Origin: Candidatus Delongbacteria bacterium
Lineage (GTDB): Bacteria; CAIWAD01; BS150m-G50
Length of the DNA stretch: 8,188 bases
Reading direction: 5' to 3'
Assembly (NCBI GenBank): GCA_016784425.1
Contig: JADHUQ010000104.1
Location: forward strand, 1-8,188
Within the stretch, counting starts at the first letter, position 1. Each line of letters opens with the position of its first letter. The notes under the pieces are model-generated. The model did no database searches, was not told where the DNA came from, and saw only the letters and a program-made list of their open reading frames with translations. Made by a program: the position numbers and the translations under genes. Shown one piece after another: positions 6,430 through 8,188 of this stretch.

Positions 6430-7459
6430 CAGTGATTACCTCTGACGACACCGCCTCAACCTGTTGCAACCTGGCCAGAAAGAGATCTTCCATACCCGGT
6501 TTTACCGGGTATAGCTGTTGGAAAGAAATGCCGGCCTGGCGCAAACGTGCTTCGACCTCTACCTGGTTTTCGTCTGCTGCGAGTGTAAGGTGGATTCCTT
6601 CACCAAAAAGCTGGACCTGTAATCCTAGACCTGCTTCCAGTAATCGCTGCCAGGTTGCCCAGGGATCCGTAGTCCGCAACCGCAGGATCCTGACCTGCAG
6701 ATTGGCTACAAGTTGTTCCGGCGTATCCTCCGCCAGGAATTTTCCGGCATTAATCAGGCCAACACGATCACACTGTTCCGCCTCTTCCATGTAGGGTGTG
6801 GAAACCAGGATGGCGGTACCTTCCTGGCGTAATTCGTGCAGGATATCCCACAGCTCACGACGGGAAACCGGGTCAACACCAACCGTTGGTTCATCGAGCA
6901 GGATAACCTCTGGCGCATGCATTAATACACAGGAGAGGGCCAGCTTCTGTTTCATTCCACCGGAGAGATGCCCGGCACGGCGTTGCCGAAATTCAGCCAG
7001 ATGGGAGAAACGGTAGAGACGGTTACAACGCTCCAGTTGTTCCTCACGAGAAACAGCGTAAAGATCACCGAAGAAGCGGAGATTCTGTTCAACTGTCAGA
7101 TCGGGATAGAGGCTGAAACGCTGTGGCATGTAGCCGACATGTCTCCGGACATACTGCCGTTCAAGCCGGGTGTCATGGCCGTGCAGGAGAACCCGCCCGC
7201 TGTCAGCCAGCAACAGCGAGACCAGGATGCGGATTAGTGTAGTTTTACCAGCCCCATCAGGACCTACCAGGCCATAAATTTCGCCGGAAGCCACCTGAAG
7301 TGAGATATCTATCAGCACTGGCAGATCACCCCAGGAACGGGAAACACCTTCCGCCAGTAGAGCTGGTTGTGACGTGGCCGCACCTGAACCAGCGCTACCA
7401 ACAGCTGGGGTTGGTGGGAGTTCCCGGTGACCGGTTTGCTGGTTGTTGTGGTGAAGCAT
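6422..7459 (-). CDS. ABC transporter ATP-binding protein A (matches N-terminal half of YbhF)
   Basis: This ATPase subunit has 345 residues. After a polar, low-complexity N-terminus (1-33, starting MLHHNNQQTGH and then Pro/Ser/Gly/Ala-rich) comes one nucleotide-binding domain: Walker A GPDGAGKTT (66-74), Q-loop MPQRFSLYPDLTV (111-123), intact signature LSGGMKQ (165-171), Walker B VILLDEPTVGVDP (185-197, Glu190). The H-loop histidine is missing: the sequence is VSTPYMEEAEQC (219-230) with Pro222, codon CCC at 6794-6796. A C-terminal domain (about 253-335) follows, like that of other drug-exporter ATPases. The start lies 3 nt after the adaptor stop, with AGGA about 7 nt upstream inside the adaptor gene. 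No other in-frame Met precedes the ATPase domain. The GPDGAGKTT variant is also seen in YbhF (from memory). Confidence 0.93.
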   Translation of the reverse strand: MLHHNNQQTGHRELPPTPAVGSAGSGAATSQPALLAEGVSRSWGDLPVLIDISLQVASGEIYGLVGPDGAGKTTLIRILVSLLLADSGRVLLHGHDTRLERQYVRRHVGYMPQRFSLYPDLTVEQNLRFFGDLYAVSREEQLERCNRLYRFSHLAEFRQRRAGHLSGGMKQKLALSCVLMHAPEVILLDEPTVGVDPVSRRELWDILHELRQEGTAILVSTPYMEEAEQCDRVGLINAGKFLAEDTPEQLVANLQVRILRLRTTDPWATWQRLLEAGLGLQVQLFGEGIHLTLAADENQVEVEARLRQAGISFQQLYPVKPGMEDLFLARLQQVEAVSSEVITDV

Positions 7460-7462
7460 AAA

Positions 7463-8188
7463 CTATTCCTGTGTGTCATTCATCAGGTTGCGCAGACGTA
7501 CATCCACCGGCATACCCGCTTTCAGAACACCATCGGGATTGGCAACCGTGATACGTACTGCACAGACGAGAGCGGTACGCGTCTCACGCGTTTGTATCGT
7601 TTTCGGTGTGAACTCAGTTTCTTCAGCTATCCAGCTGACTATTCCCGGCAGGTTGGAATCAAAACCGTCACACTGTACCTCGGCGCTGTCACCCAGCCTG
7701 ACCTGTGGTAAATCCGGCAACGGTAGATAAATGGTCGCCTCCAGCAGTAACGGGTTACCAATAGTCATTAACGACATGCCAGCAGCAACCCTTTCACCAG
7801 CATGACGCAGCAACTCAAGTACTACACCATCACGTGGTGCCCTGACTGAAGCCTGTTGCAGCTGCCATTGCAGTGTTGCACGGGCAGCGGACAACTGCGC
7901 CGCCTTACTTGCGAAAACGCTCCGCTGGTTGTCAAGTCCCTCCAGTTGTGTTTGCAGGATAATCGCCTCGGTTTGCAGTTCATCCAGTCGGTTGGCGGGA
8001 ACAGCATTATCCGCCAGCATATTGATAGTCCGGTTGATATTGGTTTCAATCAACTCGAGCTGTGCCTGCAGCTTCCTCTCCTGAAACTGCAAACCGTTGC
8101 TACTCAGCGTAAGTTCCTGCAACTGCGCCTGCAGCCGGACCAGTTCATATTCCATCGGTGTGGTTTCAATCAAGGCCAGCTGTTGCTC
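7463..8188 (-). CDS. HlyD/YbhG-like periplasmic adaptor (membrane fusion protein), N-terminus cut by window edge
   Basis: The last 241 residues of an adaptor that links the inner-membrane ABC exporter to an outer-membrane channel across the periplasm. The frame stays open to the edge (five codons before a TTG at 8173), so the signal anchor and first lipoyl half lie outside. Visible parts, counted from that TTG codon: a long Leu/Gln/Glu-rich coiled-coil hairpin (about 1-107) with repeated LQAQL segments; the second lipoyl half with VRAPRDGVVL and GERVAAGM (about 108-138); then a beta-barrel with LGDSAEV, EFTPKT and LKAGMPVDVRL. The EFTPKT stretch followed by R-T-x-L-V is what I recall of E. 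coli YbhG and related adaptors. It is the first gene of the operon seen here; stop TAG at 7463-7465, 3 nt before ATPase A. Confidence 0.92.
   Translation of the reverse strand, partial: EQQLALIETTPMEYELVRLQAQLQELTLSSNGLQFQERKLQAQLELIETNINRTINMLADNAVPANRLDELQTEAIILQTQLEGLDNQRSVFASKAAQLSAARATLQWQLQQASVRAPRDGVVLELLRHAGERVAAGMSLMTIGNPLLLEATIYLPLPDLPQVRLGDSAEVQCDGFDSNLPGIVSWIAEETEFTPKTIQTRETRTALVCAVRITVANPDGVLKAGMPVDVRLRNLMNDTQE
8041..8173 (-). repeat. 13-bp direct repeat, 120-bp period, inside the adaptor coiled coil
   Basis: TTGATTGAAACCA is present at 8173-8161 and again at 8053-8041, exactly 120 bp (40 codons) apart and in the same frame, encoding LIET twice. The flanking bases are also similar over roughly 28 nt (QQLALIET against QAQLELIET). 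This fits an internal duplication of a hairpin segment, though coiled coils also converge on such sequences. Confidence 0.5.

Noticed and set aside
1..8188. CRISPR array, insertion sequence, integrase or defence system
   Set aside because: No regularly spaced repeats, transposase motifs or defence-type domains are visible; the genes are ordinary transport and electron-transfer functions.

Overview
Every gene I can support lies on the minus strand, so the window is best read from its right edge to its left. It holds two transcription blocks separated by a 391-bp gap. The organism is most likely a Gram-negative bacterium, because a periplasmic-adaptor-dependent ABC exporter is present and Shine-Dalgarno signals are clear. 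A pseudomonadote of moderate GC fits the protein style, but that placement is inference and I cannot name a genus.

Block 1 (about 8188 down to 3391) is a five-gene exporter operon in the order periplasmic adaptor, ATPase A, ATPase B, permease 1, permease 2. The first four genes are tightly coupled (3-nt gap, 8-nt overlap, 4-nt ATGA overlap). The adaptor runs off the right edge, so its N-terminus and the operon promoter are outside the window. Gene order and adaptor motifs match the enterobacterial YbhG-YbhF-YbhS-YbhR exporter. Here the double-ATPase protein YbhF is replaced by two separate ATPase genes. ATPase A has a good signature motif but no H-loop histidine. ATPase B has the histidine but a degenerate signature. 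A heterodimer would therefore have one complete and one degenerate ATP site.

The gap (3000-3390) carries a good sigma70-like promoter pointing at the next block and several inverted repeats, with no convincing terminator or RNA gene.

Block 2 (2999 down to 2) is etfB-etfA, encoding an electron transfer flavoprotein, followed after 145 bp by a stand-alone Na+/phosphate cotransporter-family protein. No ETF:quinone oxidoreductase or acyl-CoA dehydrogenase lies in the window, so the electron donor and acceptor cannot be read from context.

I found no clearly new biological system. The points most worth checking are the complementary defects of the two ATPases, an 11-bp direct repeat bracketing the permease 1/permease 2 junction, and a coding-like stretch without a plausible start just upstream of the Na/Pi gene.
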